DNA from: an uncultured Clostridia bacterium
GTDB taxonomy: Bacteria; Bacillota; Clostridia; UBA1381
DNA: 64,000 bases
Direction of reading: 5' to 3'
Assembly: GCA_934501535.1 (NCBI GenBank)
Contig: CAKSUM010000001.1
Span: 62,001-126,000, forward strand
In this document: positions 1 through 8,800 of the stretch, piece by piece
Position numbering within the stretch: position 1 is the first letter of the stretch
Layout: every line of letters starts with the position of its first letter
The notes under the pieces: model-generated
Database searches by the model: none
What the model saw: the letters and a program-made list of their open reading frames with translations, nothing else
What the model was told of the DNA's origin: nothing
Made by a program: the position numbers and the translations under genes

Positions 1-149
1 ACAGGCTTGCTTGTTTACGGTCTTGATTGCTCACAAGGCTGCTCGTTTACAAGTCCGTTTTGCCTACAGGCTTACCCGGTGCACCCACCACGGCACTTCA
101 ATAACTTAACAGCGGTACTTTTACAGCCGCTTATACAGACATTTTACGC
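1..149. other. No gene assigned at window start
   Basis: I see no convincing gene here. Short open frames exist on the plus strand, but none has a ribosome site or a recognisable protein. The segment could be the 3' end or flank of a gene lying outside the window. Confidence 0.3.
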
Positions 150-185
150 AAAAACATCGGAGCATTACCTGCCCCGATGTTTTTC
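150..185 (-). terminator. Bidirectional terminator over the yjdF stop
   Basis: The arms AAAAACATCGG and CCGATGTTTTT form a stem of about 11 bp. U-tracts follow on both strands. The TAA stop of the minus-strand yjdF gene lies in the loop, so translation termination and transcript release coincide. Confidence 0.75.
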
Positions 186-581
186 TTTTCGTTTAAGCTG
201 CTTTAGCTCAAATTGATGTTCTTTTTCCGCATTGCGTCTTTCTTTGCCAATCGCTTTTCGTTCCGCTTTATTTTCCTCGCGCTGCAGTTGCAATGCCTGC
301 TGCGATTTTGTACTCATTCCCCAAAAAACTGATTGTTTGCTCAATTCGCGTTGGATTCGTTTCGGATTTTTAGCTGTTCTGCGCATAACCGCGTCAACAG
401 GCGGGCTGAACCTGAGACCGTCATATTCCCTGAGAATAAATTGCCATATCTCGCCGTCTTTCGGTTCCGCACCGAATACAACCCTGCACACGTATAACTT
501 ACCGTCATCAAAACGTTCAAAAATTCCCGTCCAGAACGGTTCATCAAAATAAACTGTGAGCTTACCCGACGTAACTTTCAT
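165..581 (-). CDS. yjdF: YjdF family protein (DUF2992)
   Basis: A protein of 138 residues whose N-terminus (KLTVYFDEPFWTGIFER) matches the start of the YjdF/DUF2992 family. The C-terminal third is a highly charged Lys/Arg/Glu/Gln helix, probably coiled coil, as is usual in this family. The start at 581 is chosen because GAGGAGGG lies eight bases upstream; an in-frame ATG 42 bases further up has no ribosome site and falls in the leader. The biochemical role of YjdF is not firmly known. In Firmicutes the gene typically follows a riboswitch that binds azaaromatic compounds, and one is present here, which suggests a role in handling toxic heteroaromatic molecules. It is a single-gene unit ending in its own terminator. 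Confidence 0.88.
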   Translation of the reverse strand: MKVTSGKLTVYFDEPFWTGIFERFDDGKLYVCRVVFGAEPKDGEIWQFILREYDGLRFSPPVDAVMRRTAKNPKRIQRELSKQSVFWGMSTKSQQALQLQREENKAERKAIGKERRNAEKEHQFELKQLKRKEKHRGR

Positions 582-597
582 AATGAAACCCTCCTCA

Positions 598-695
598 AAT
601 AATTCATTCACAGGAACGGACAACCCGGAGGGGAAGGTTACTTACCCGAATTTTGAACTCGGACGGCCGGGCTACCTACCGGCTCTGGCATATAT
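598..695 (-). promoter_or_regulatory. yjdF (azaaromatic) riboswitch
   Basis: The minus-strand leader of yjdF reads GCCGGTAGGTAGCCCGGCC, then TTCGGGTAAGTAACC, then CCTCCGGGTTGTCC, then CCTGTGAATGAATT just before the GAGGAGGG ribosome site. These G-rich and C-rich blocks in this order, directly before a yjdF gene, fit the yjdF RNA motif, and the aptamer abuts the ribosome site as expected for translational control. I recognise it from context and conserved-looking blocks; a covariance-model search would settle it. Confidence 0.8.
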
Positions 696-822
696 GATAT
701 GCGTTGCGTTTTTATCCTGCAGTTATATATTACTGTATTTATAATTCTTGTTATGAGTTTTTTGCCGCATAACCGATTTAAGTAAAACTTATCCGGAAAA
801 ATATATAGATAATCAGTAAAAC

Positions 823-899
823 AAGTGCGCATAATGACGGCGTCCTGCACACGAAAACTCATATGCATTTCCGCAATTCCGCCATTAAATGCGCACTTA
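823..899 (-). terminator. Long inverted repeat, probable tyrS terminator
   Basis: Arms of about 20 bp (AAGTGCGCATAATGACGG at 823-840 and the near-complement CCGCCATTAAATGCGCACTT at 880-899) enclose a loop of about 40 bases. On the minus strand the stem follows the tyrS stop by about 20 bases and ends in CTTGTTTTACTG, a weak U-tract. It may be the tyrS terminator or a remnant of a small palindromic element. Confidence 0.5.
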
Positions 900-917
900 T
901 ACCTCAAACAATTTCGG

Positions 918-2141
918 CTATTTTAATATTACGCGATGGAACACCTTTTTGCCTTTTTTGACAATCATTCCGTCATCACCGATGAAGCTGTTGTCCAGAA
1001 CCATATTAACATCTGTAACCTTGTTATCGTTAACAGACAGACCGTTCTGCTGAATTAAGCGTCTGCCCTCAGCTTTTGAGGCGACAAGCTTAATTTCGGT
1101 GAGCAAATCCAAAATGCCTTTACCGTCGAGAGTTTCCACCTCTGTTGTAGGCATATCCGCACTTACGCCGCCTCCGGCAAAAACTGCCTCGGCAGCTGCC
1201 TGCACCTGGTTTGCAATTTCTTCACCGTGCACCATTTTGGTAACTTCGTATGCAAGGCGTTTTTTTGCTTTATTAAGTTCTGCGCCTTCCCATTTTTCCA
1301 TCTCACGGATTTCGTCCATAGGAACAAATGTTACAAGCTTCAGGCACTTAATTACATCAGCGTCCTGCACATTAACCCAATACTGATAGAAGTCATACGG
1401 TTTGCATTTTTCCGGATCGAGCCACAGCGCACCTTTAGCGGTTTTACCCATCTTCTTACCTTCCGAAGTGGTTAAAAGTGTGAACGTCATGCCATATGTC
1501 TGAGTCTGGTCTTTTCTTCGGCACAGCTCAATTCCGCCCAGAATGTTGGACCATTGGTCATCTCCGCCCAGCTCAATTTTACAGCCGTATTTACGGTTAA
1601 GCATCAGAAAGTCATAACTCTGCATGAGCATATAGTTAAACTCCAGAAAAGACAGACCTTTTTCAAGTCTTTGTTTGAAACATTCTGCGGTCAGCATCTT
1701 ATTTACGGAGAAACATGAACCTATGTCACGGATAAATTCCACATAATTCAAATCCAGCAGCCAATCGGCGTTATTAACCATAATTGCCTTGCCCTCAGAG
1801 AAATCAATTACCCTTGAAAGCTGTTTTTTAAAGCGTTCGCAGTTATGGTCAATGACTTCCTTTGTCATCAATTGACGCATATCCGTTCTGCCGGACGGGT
1901 CACCGATGTGACCTGTACCTCCGCCTACAAGCGCAATCGGCCTATGACCGTGATCCTGCATATGCTTCATTACCACCATCTGCAGAAAATGTCCGACATG
2001 CAGACTGTCTGCCGTCGGGTCAAAACCGATATAAAAAGTAACCTTTTCCTTGCCCAGAAGCTCGCGGATTTCCTCCTCATGCGTTGTCTGCGCAATCAGT
2101 CCTCTTTCCTTGAGGACGTCAAAAACATTTTCTTCAGCCAT
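918..2141 (-). CDS. tyrS: Tyrosyl-tRNA synthetase
   Basis: Charges tRNA-Tyr with tyrosine using ATP, in the cytoplasm. The 407 residues match the usual bacterial TyrRS length. The class I signature HVGH is at residues 48-51 within FDPTADSLHVGH, and the second ATP-binding motif reads KKMGKT near residue 232, the KMSKS variant normal for TyrRS. The tyrosine-site segment GGDDQWSN is intact. The C-terminal 70 residues (RRLIQQNGLSVNDNKV) are an S4 RNA-binding domain. AAGGAG lies upstream of the ATG. The gene starts 16 bases after the oadA stop and is thus the last gene of the decarboxylase operon. No T-box leader is visible directly upstream, so expression probably follows the operon promoter. Confidence 0.97.
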   Translation of the reverse strand: MAEENVFDVLKERGLIAQTTHEEEIRELLGKEKVTFYIGFDPTADSLHVGHFLQMVVMKHMQDHGHRPIALVGGGTGHIGDPSGRTDMRQLMTKEVIDHNCERFKKQLSRVIDFSEGKAIMVNNADWLLDLNYVEFIRDIGSCFSVNKMLTAECFKQRLEKGLSFLEFNYMLMQSYDFLMLNRKYGCKIELGGDDQWSNILGGIELCRRKDQTQTYGMTFTLLTTSEGKKMGKTAKGALWLDPEKCKPYDFYQYWVNVQDADVIKCLKLVTFVPMDEIREMEKWEGAELNKAKKRLAYEVTKMVHGEEIANQVQAAAEAVFAGGGVSADMPTTEVETLDGKGILDLLTEIKLVASKAEGRRLIQQNGLSVNDNKVTDVNMVLDNSFIGDDGMIVKKGKKVFHRVILK

Positions 2142-2156
2142 TTTTCTTCTCCTTAA

Positions 2157-3569
2157 TTATGATAAATCCCGAACGAAAATTTCTCTTACTCCGCTGTCTG
2201 TTTTCGCAGCCGGGGCAGCCGGAGCCGCCATTCTTCCGTCACGGACATCAAAGAACTTCTTTGCAACCTGCGGGAACAGTGCATAGCTGAGCACATCTTC
2301 TTCCGACTTTGCAAAATCCTTTGTTTCTTCTCTGTATTTTTCCAGTTCCGGCTCCAAAAGGTCAGCCGGTCTGCAAGTGATAACCTTGTCATCGCCTATA
2401 GCAAGTTTTCTCACTTCTTCGTTAACCTCGCCCGGCAACTGTCCGTACTCACCGCGAAGCAGACCCTTTGATTCCTTGGAAATCATTTTATATCTGCCCA
2501 TAAGCACATTCAAAACGGCTTGCGTTCCGACAATCTGACTCGTCGGAGTTACAAGCGGCGGATAACCGAAATCTTTTCTTACGCGCGGTACTTCCGCAAG
2601 CACTTCATAATATTTATCTTCCGCATTCTGCTGCTTGAGCTGCGAAATAAGGTTTGAAAGCATTCCGCCCGGAACCTGGTACAAAAGTGCGTTCGGGTCA
2701 ACATTAAGCACCTTGGGGTCAAGTATCCCCTCTGCCTTAAGCTTGTTTGCAACACCTCTGAAATGCTCTGCTGCTTTTGCAAGCTTTTCGAGGTCCAGTC
2801 CCGTATCGCGTTCCGTACCTTTCAGCGTTGCGACAAGCGACTCGGTTGACGGATTTGATGTACCGTTAGCCAGCGGCGACAGTGCACAGTCAACAATATC
2901 AATACCTGCCTGTGCAGCCATCAGGTTAGTCATATCGCCGGTACCTGCCGTATTATGCGTATGCAGGTGAATAGGCACGCTTACGTTTTCTTTCAGCTTT
3001 TTAACAAGCGCATAAGCGTCATACGGCAAAAGCAGATTTGCCATATCCTTTATACAAATCGAATCCGCACCCATTTTTTCAAGCTCGCACGCAAGCTTAA
3101 CAAAATAGTCAAGATTATGAACCGGGCTTACCGTGTAGCTTATTGCAGTTTCGCAGTGACCGCCGTATTCCTTGACGAATTTAATTGCAGATTCAAGGTT
3201 TCTCGGGTCATTAAGCGCGTCGAAAACACGTACTACATCGATACCGTTTTCTATAGACTTTTTGCAGAATTGATCCACAACATCATCGGCATAATGCTTA
3301 TAACCCAAAATGTTCTGACCGCGGAAAAGCATCTGCAGCTTAGTGTTAGGCATATTAGCCTTCAAGGTTCTGAGTCTTTCCCACGGATCCTCGTTCAAAA
3401 ATCGCATGCACGCATCAAAAGTTGCGCCGCCCCAGCATTCGATTGACCAGTAGCCGATTGAATCAAGAATTTTGCATGCCGGAATCATATCCTCTGTTCT
3501 CATTCTTGTTGCGGCCTGCGACTGATGCGCGTCTCTCAAAATAGTGTCTGTAATATATAATTTACTCAT
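2157..3569 (-). CDS. oadA: Oxaloacetate decarboxylase alpha subunit (carboxyltransferase)
   Basis: Transfers the C4 carboxyl of oxaloacetate to biotin, the first step of the sodium-pumping decarboxylase. The 470-residue protein begins with the HMGL-like TIM barrel (ITDTILRDAHQS), has the carboxyltransferase signature region (IHLHTHNTAGTG) and continues into the conserved carboxylase domain. It lacks the C-terminal biotinyl domain often fused to OadA; that domain is a separate gene in the same operon (4895-5239). The beta and gamma subunits are also present, which favours the membrane decarboxylase over a pyruvate carboxylase B subunit. An Ala/Pro-rich linker near the C-terminus (MAAPAAPAAK) resembles the stub left where a biotinyl domain would be attached. 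Confidence 0.93.
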   Translation of the reverse strand: MSKLYITDTILRDAHQSQAATRMRTEDMIPACKILDSIGYWSIECWGGATFDACMRFLNEDPWERLRTLKANMPNTKLQMLFRGQNILGYKHYADDVVDQFCKKSIENGIDVVRVFDALNDPRNLESAIKFVKEYGGHCETAISYTVSPVHNLDYFVKLACELEKMGADSICIKDMANLLLPYDAYALVKKLKENVSVPIHLHTHNTAGTGDMTNLMAAQAGIDIVDCALSPLANGTSNPSTESLVATLKGTERDTGLDLEKLAKAAEHFRGVANKLKAEGILDPKVLNVDPNALLYQVPGGMLSNLISQLKQQNAEDKYYEVLAEVPRVRKDFGYPPLVTPTSQIVGTQAVLNVLMGRYKMISKESKGLLRGEYGQLPGEVNEEVRKLAIGDDKVITCRPADLLEPELEKYREETKDFAKSEEDVLSYALFPQVAKKFFDVRDGRMAAPAAPAAKTDSGVREIFVRDLS

Positions 3570-3617
3570 AGTTCAGTCCTTTCCGAATACCCACGTATTC
3601 CAAAAATCCCCTCAAAA

Positions 3618-4880
3618 TCAGTGAGGAATCATTGCAAGCAGCGCACCGGCAGCAATAGCGGAACCGATAACACCGGCAACGTTCGGACCCATAGCATGCA
3701 TAAGCAGGAAGTTTTTCGGGTTTTCACTCTGACCGACCTTCTGCGAAACTCTTGCTGCCATCGGCACAGCCGAAACGCCTGCCGAACCGATAAGCGGATT
3801 AATTTTCTTCTTCAGGAACAGGTTCATGAACTTAGCAAGAAGAACGCCGCATGCGGTCGCAACACCAAATGCAACAACGCCCATTACGATGATTTTAATT
3901 GTCTGAAGGCTCAGGAAGGTATTAGCCGTAGCTGTTGCACCAACCGAAATTCCCAAAAATACGGTAACGATGTTCATGAGTTCATTCTGAACGGTTTTTG
4001 CGAGTCTGTCGCATACGCCGGATTCAGTCAGCAGGTTACCGAGCATCAGGCAGGCTACCAGCGGTGCCGCAGACGGTACGAGCCATGCAACGAAAATTGT
4101 TACAACAATCGGGAAAAGTATTTTTTCCGTTTTTGAAACCGGGCGAAGCGCTGTCATAACGATTTGTCTTTCTTTTTTTGTTGTCAGTGCTTTCATGATA
4201 GGCGGCTGAATTACAGGAACAAGCGCCATGTACGAATAAGCCGCAACCGCGATAGGTCCCAAAAGCGCCGGAGCAAGCTTTGTTGTTACGAAGATTGCTG
4301 TTGGGCCGTCCGCACCGCCGATAATACCGATTGAACCGGATTCTGCCGGTGTAAAACCGATGTATCTTGCCGCAATGTATGTAGCGAAAATTCCGCCCTG
4401 TGCGGCAGCGCCCAAAAGAAGGCTCTTCGGGTTTGCGATAAGCGGTCCGAAGTCTGTCATCGCGCCTACACCGATAAAGATAAGGCACGGATAAATACCG
4501 AGTTTAACGCCCAAATACAAAACGTCGATTAAGCCGACATCAACCGATTTGCCGACCTCAACCGTGCTTAAAACGCTTTCAAGCACGCCTGCCTGCCGCA
4601 TCTCGTTAATAAACTCCTGCGTAACCGGCTGACCGCCGAACAAATCCCAGTGAATATGACCGCCGGCAAAGAAAATTTCGTGATAAATTTCCGCGCCGAC
4701 AAGGTTTGTGAGCAGCATACCGAATGCTATAGGCAGCAAAAGCAGCGGCTCAAATTGCTTTACGATAGCCAGATACAGCAAAACACATGCAATGACAATC
4801 ATGATAAGCGTTTTCCAGTTGTCACCCATTGCAAGCATGCTGAAGCCCGTCTGGCTTACAAAATTCATTATTGCGTCCAT
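3618..4880 (-). CDS. oadB: Oxaloacetate decarboxylase beta subunit (Na+ pump)
   Basis: Integral membrane subunit that decarboxylates carboxybiotin and couples this to export of sodium ions. The 420-residue protein has about ten hydrophobic segments and the family's signature stretch SGSIGIIGGADGPTAIF (residues about 181-197), which holds the conserved Asp of the sodium site, followed later by the second conserved region (NFLLMHAMGPNVAGVIGSA). The start ATG has a GGAGG-like site (CGGAGGAA) upstream. It lies between the biotin carrier gene and oadA, with short gaps of 14 and 48 bases. In anaerobes this pump generates a sodium gradient from oxaloacetate, for example during citrate or amino acid fermentation. 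The other sodium-pumping decarboxylases share this beta subunit, but the OadA-type alpha subunit favours oxaloacetate as substrate. Confidence 0.95.
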   Translation of the reverse strand: MDAIMNFVSQTGFSMLAMGDNWKTLIMIVIACVLLYLAIVKQFEPLLLLPIAFGMLLTNLVGAEIYHEIFFAGGHIHWDLFGGQPVTQEFINEMRQAGVLESVLSTVEVGKSVDVGLIDVLYLGVKLGIYPCLIFIGVGAMTDFGPLIANPKSLLLGAAAQGGIFATYIAARYIGFTPAESGSIGIIGGADGPTAIFVTTKLAPALLGPIAVAAYSYMALVPVIQPPIMKALTTKKERQIVMTALRPVSKTEKILFPIVVTIFVAWLVPSAAPLVACLMLGNLLTESGVCDRLAKTVQNELMNIVTVFLGISVGATATANTFLSLQTIKIIVMGVVAFGVATACGVLLAKFMNLFLKKKINPLIGSAGVSAVPMAARVSQKVGQSENPKNFLLMHAMGPNVAGVIGSAIAAGALLAMIPH

Positions 4881-4894
4881 TTCCGTTCCTCCGA

Positions 4895-5239
4895 TTATTT
4901 AATTGTGCAGAGCAAATCGCCCGTCTGAACAGATGCGCCCTTTACGGCAGCAACCGAAGTTACGGTTCCGTCCTCGCCTGCCATGATTTCGTTTTCCATC
5001 TTCATAGCCTCAAGAATCATGAGAATCTGACCCTTTTTAACCACGTCGCCCGCCTTTACGCGAACATCAAGAATTGTTCCCGGCATCGGAGCTGAGATTT
5101 TCTCGCCCTCGCCTGCAGCTGCCGGAGCAGAGGGAGCAGCTTTCGGTGCAGCAGCAGAAGCAGCCGCTTCACTTTCGCTCATAAGCTCAATTTCGATTTC
5201 ATAGCTTGTTCCGTTAACATTTACTTTATACTTTTTCAT
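4895..5239 (-). CDS. Biotin carboxyl carrier protein of the decarboxylase
   Basis: A 114-residue biotin carrier. The N-terminal part (MKKYKVNVNGTSYEIEIE) is followed by an Ala/Pro-rich flexible linker (residues about 24-44), then a biotinyl domain with the biotinylation motif EAMKMEN; Lys80 carries biotin. It shuttles the carboxyl group between the OadA site and the OadB membrane site. In many bacteria this domain is fused to OadA; here it is free, similar to the separate carriers of methylmalonyl-CoA and glutaconyl-CoA decarboxylases. The gene sits between the gamma and beta subunit genes. The ribosome site is AGGAGAGAAG. Confidence 0.93.
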   Translation of the reverse strand: MKKYKVNVNGTSYEIEIELMSESEAAASAAAPKAAPSAPAAAGEGEKISAPMPGTILDVRVKAGDVVKKGQILMILEAMKMENEIMAGEDGTVTSVAAVKGASVQTGDLLCTIK

Positions 5240-5251
5240 TTTCTTCTCTCC

Positions 5252-5530
5252 TTATACTCTTTTAAAAGATGTAACCTTGATATTTTTTGCGTCGGTACCG
5301 ATTTCCTCGGCTATTACGGCGCAGCTTGCGGCAATAATCTCCTGCCTGTTTGCTATCGGCGCGTTGTCCGCAACAACGGGCGATGCCTGTGACGGAGTGC
5401 TTTTACCGTTTTCTTTTACGAAAAGACTGCACACACGGCTCATCAGCCAGCATATAAAAACCAGGCATATCAGACCGAAAAAGACCGTTCCTATACCTAT
5501 AGAAACAACCATTCCGTTTGACAAATTCAT
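5252..5530 (-). CDS. oadG: Oxaloacetate decarboxylase gamma-like small subunit
   Basis: A 92-residue protein with one N-terminal membrane helix (VVSIGIGTVFFGLICLVFIC, about residues 9-28), then a polar tail with a Pro/Ala-rich linker (SPVVADNAPIAN). This is the layout of OadG/MmdD small subunits, which anchor and help assemble the alpha and beta subunits. The C-terminal segment (IAASCAVIAEEIGTDAKNIKVTSFKRV) is typical of clostridial OadG_gamma members. The start at 5530 is chosen because GGGAGGAAACAT precedes it; an upstream in-frame start would bury that site. It is the first gene of the operon and has a clear promoter. Confidence 0.85.
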   Translation of the reverse strand: MNLSNGMVVSIGIGTVFFGLICLVFICWLMSRVCSLFVKENGKSTPSQASPVVADNAPIANRQEIIAASCAVIAEEIGTDAKNIKVTSFKRV

Positions 5531-5602
5531 TATGTTTCCTCCCTTCAATTGCTTTTGCGCAAATTTATGTAAAAATGTTAATCCAATTTTACCTCATTAT
5601 AT

Positions 5603-5631
5603 ATTTTACACCAAATCGGAAAATATTGCAA
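5603..5631 (-). promoter_or_regulatory. Sigma-A promoter of the oad-tyrS operon
   Basis: On the minus strand TTGCAA, a 17-base spacer and TAAAAT lie about 70 bases upstream of the oadG start. Confidence 0.65.
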
Positions 5632-5690
5632 GCTTTTTGATAATTTTTTTACAAAAAATTTCAGCTGCAAGCCTCATTCCCGGCAAATGA

Positions 5691-5720
5691 AAAACCGTCC
5701 TGCATGTACAAGACGGTTTT
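5691..5720 (-). terminator. Terminator of polC
   Basis: AAAACCGTC and GACGGTTTT form a 9-bp stem with a 12-base loop and a U-tract on either strand. It lies 110 bases after the polC stop and just before the oad promoter, so it isolates the two units. Confidence 0.8.
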
Positions 5721-5830
5721 ATGTTTGATTTTATCTTTTTTCGGCCCTGCCAAACGGCCCTGTTTAATACCGTACGGTATTTATTTTCCCTGAGTTTTCC
5801 ATGGTATTATATCTGTTCCTGTCAACATTA

Positions 5831-8800
5831 TCAGTCGAATATAGATACCTGGTCTGTGTCCGGCATATCGAGGCACCCCTCATCTTTCAGCATATCGATA
5901 ATGGTTTTGGTCGCCCCGGTGCGTATTCTGAAATCCTCCACCGTACGGAATTCCCCGTCTTTGCGTGCTTCCACAATCGCCTTTGCCGCATTGTCACCCA
6001 TTCCCGGCAGCGCATTAAGCGGCGGACGTATTCCCTCTTTCGTCGGCATAAAATTCGTTGCCTCCGATTTGTATAAATCAATCGGCATAAAACCCACTCC
6101 GCGTGCGTACATTTCCACGCAGATTTCAAGTATCGGCACAAGGTTTTCCTCCTTCGGAGTTATAGAGCCGTTATTGCGTTTTTGCTTTAAATCCTCTATA
6201 GCCTGCCGTGCCGTATCTATTCCCTTTGTCATTATAGACGCGTCAAAATCGTCCGCGCGCACCGAAAAATATGCAATATAGAACGCCTCGGGATAATAAA
6301 CCTTGAAATACGCAATGCGGAATGCCATCGTAACATAAGCAACCGCATGTGCTTTCGGGAACATGTATTTAATCTTTTTGCACGATTCCAAATACCATTC
6401 CGGCACATTTGCGGCACGCATGGCTTCCTCGTCCTCCGGCTTTAATCCCTTGCCTTTACGCACGCTCTCCATTATCTTGAATGCATGTCCTGCCTCAACG
6501 CCGCACGCAATCAGATAAATCATAATATCGTCACGCGCACAGATTGAATGTGACAGGTCACAAAGCCCTTGTCTTATCAGCTCCTGCGCATTGCCGAGCC
6601 ACACGTCCGTTCCGTGCGAAAGTCCGGATATACGAACAAGCTCCGAAAATTTCGTAGGTTTGGTATCCTCAAGCATCTGCCGCACAAACTTAGTTCCGAA
6701 CTCCGGTACGCCGTATGTACCCAAATTCGTGCCTATATCTTCGCCGTCCTTTATTCCGAGCGCCTTATTCGATGTGAACAGGCTGAGTGTTTTTTCATCG
6801 CCCAAAGGAATTTTTTTCGCGTCAACTTTTGTTATATCCTCCAGCATTCTGATAACCGTCGGGTCATCGTGCCCCAGCTCGTCAAGCTTTAAAAGGTTCG
6901 TATCGATTGAATGATAATCGAAATGCGTTGTTATAATATCGGAATTAACATCATCTGCCGGGTGCTGCACGGGACAAAATTCATGGATATTATTGTCCTT
7001 CGGAACAATTATAATTCCGCCCGGATGCTGACCCGATGTTCGTTTTACTCCGACGCAGCCCGTTGCAAGACGTTTCATCTCTGCATTTCTGATGGTTATA
7101 CCCTTGTCAAGCGCGTATCTTTTCACATACCCGAAAGCTGTTTTTTCGGCAACCGTACCTATCGTTCCGGCACGGAAAACATGACCTTCGCCGAAAAATG
7201 TTTCGGTATACTTATGTATTATCGGCTGATATTCTCCCGAAAAATTAAGGTCAATATCAGGTTCTTTGTCGCCCTTGAACCCCAAAAAAGTTTCAAACGG
7301 TATATCATGTCCGTCTTTTTTATACAGGGTACCGCATTTCGGGCATACCTTGTCCGGAAGGTCGCAGCCCGACAAACCGGTATCACTGCCCACAAGCTCA
7401 AAATTTTTGCAGCTCGGACAAATGTAGTGCGCTGGAAGCGAGTTAACCTCCGTTATGTCGGACAGGTACGCCACAAATGACGAGCCTACCGACCCTCGCG
7501 AGCCAACCAGATAGCCGTCTTCGTTCGATTTGCGCACAAGCTCCTGCGCGATACGGTACATAACCTCAAATCCGTAGGTTGTTATTGATGTCAGCTCTTT
7601 ATCAAGCCGCTCCTGAACCTCTTTCGGCAGAGGGTCGCCGTAGATTTCGCGTGCCTTGTTTTTGGAGTCATTTATAATTGCCTCTTTCGCCCCCTCTACC
7701 ACGGGAGGACACTTGGTTGTCGGAATAGGGCGCACCTTTTCCACCATATCCGCTATCAGATTTGTGTTTGTCACAACAACCTCATAAGCTTTTTCCTCTC
7801 CGAGATATTCAAACTCGGCAAGCATTTCTTCGGTTGTGCGGAAGTACAGCGGCGCCTGATTGTCCGCATCCGCAAAACCCTTATAGTGCATAAGGATTTT
7901 TCTGTAATCCGCTCCCTCTTTATCAAGAAAATGAACGTCGCATGTTGCAACAACCGGTTTTGAGTATTTTTCGCCCAATTCAACAATTTTGCGGTTCAAA
8001 TTCTGTAAATCTTCATCGGTGTTTACATCGGGGAAGTCATCGGAATACTTCATGTAAGCGTTGTTGCCTATCGGCTGTATTTCAAGATAATCGTAGAACG
8101 CCACTATCTTTTCAAGCTGTTCCTCCGACGCATGCGACACCACTGCGCGAAACAGTTCTCCCGCCTCACAGGCAGAACCGATTATAAGCCCTTCCCGTTT
8201 TTCTTCAATAAGACTGCGCGGAAGTCTTGGCGTACGGAAAAAATATTTAAGATGCGACGCCGTAACCATTTCATAAATATTGCGTATGCCCTTCAGATTT
8301 TTCGCAAGCAGAATAATATGATTTGCCCGTCCTCTTTTGGACGCGGAACGCAGGTCAAACTGTTCGTTTAAAAGACCTATGTCCGTTTTTCCCTCTTCGC
8401 GGAGCTTTTCAAGCATTTTTATAAAAATATCCGCCGTAGCCTTTGCATCGTCTACCGCCCTGTGGTGATTTTCAAGCACAATTTTCAAATGCTTTGTAAG
8501 ATTGTTCAGCGTATGATTTCCCATTTCCGGATACAGGCACCTTGCCAGCTGCAATGTATCCACGTGCGCAAAATTATAATCAATACCGCACTTTTTTGCG
8601 GCTACCTTCATAAATCCCGTATCAAACGAGGCATTGTGCGCAACAAGCGTGCACCCTTTGCAAAACTCAAAAAATTCCGGCAGGATTTCTTCGATTTTAG
8701 GCGCATTCGCAACCATATCATCGGTTATGGACGTCAGCTCGACGATTTTCGGCGGAATAGGTCTTTCGGGATTTACGAATGTACCCCATCTGTCGGTCAC

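Noticed and set aside
638..907. 89-codon reading frame on the minus strand before yjdF
   Set aside because: It lies across the riboswitch and inverted repeat, has no ribosome site and no recognisable protein.
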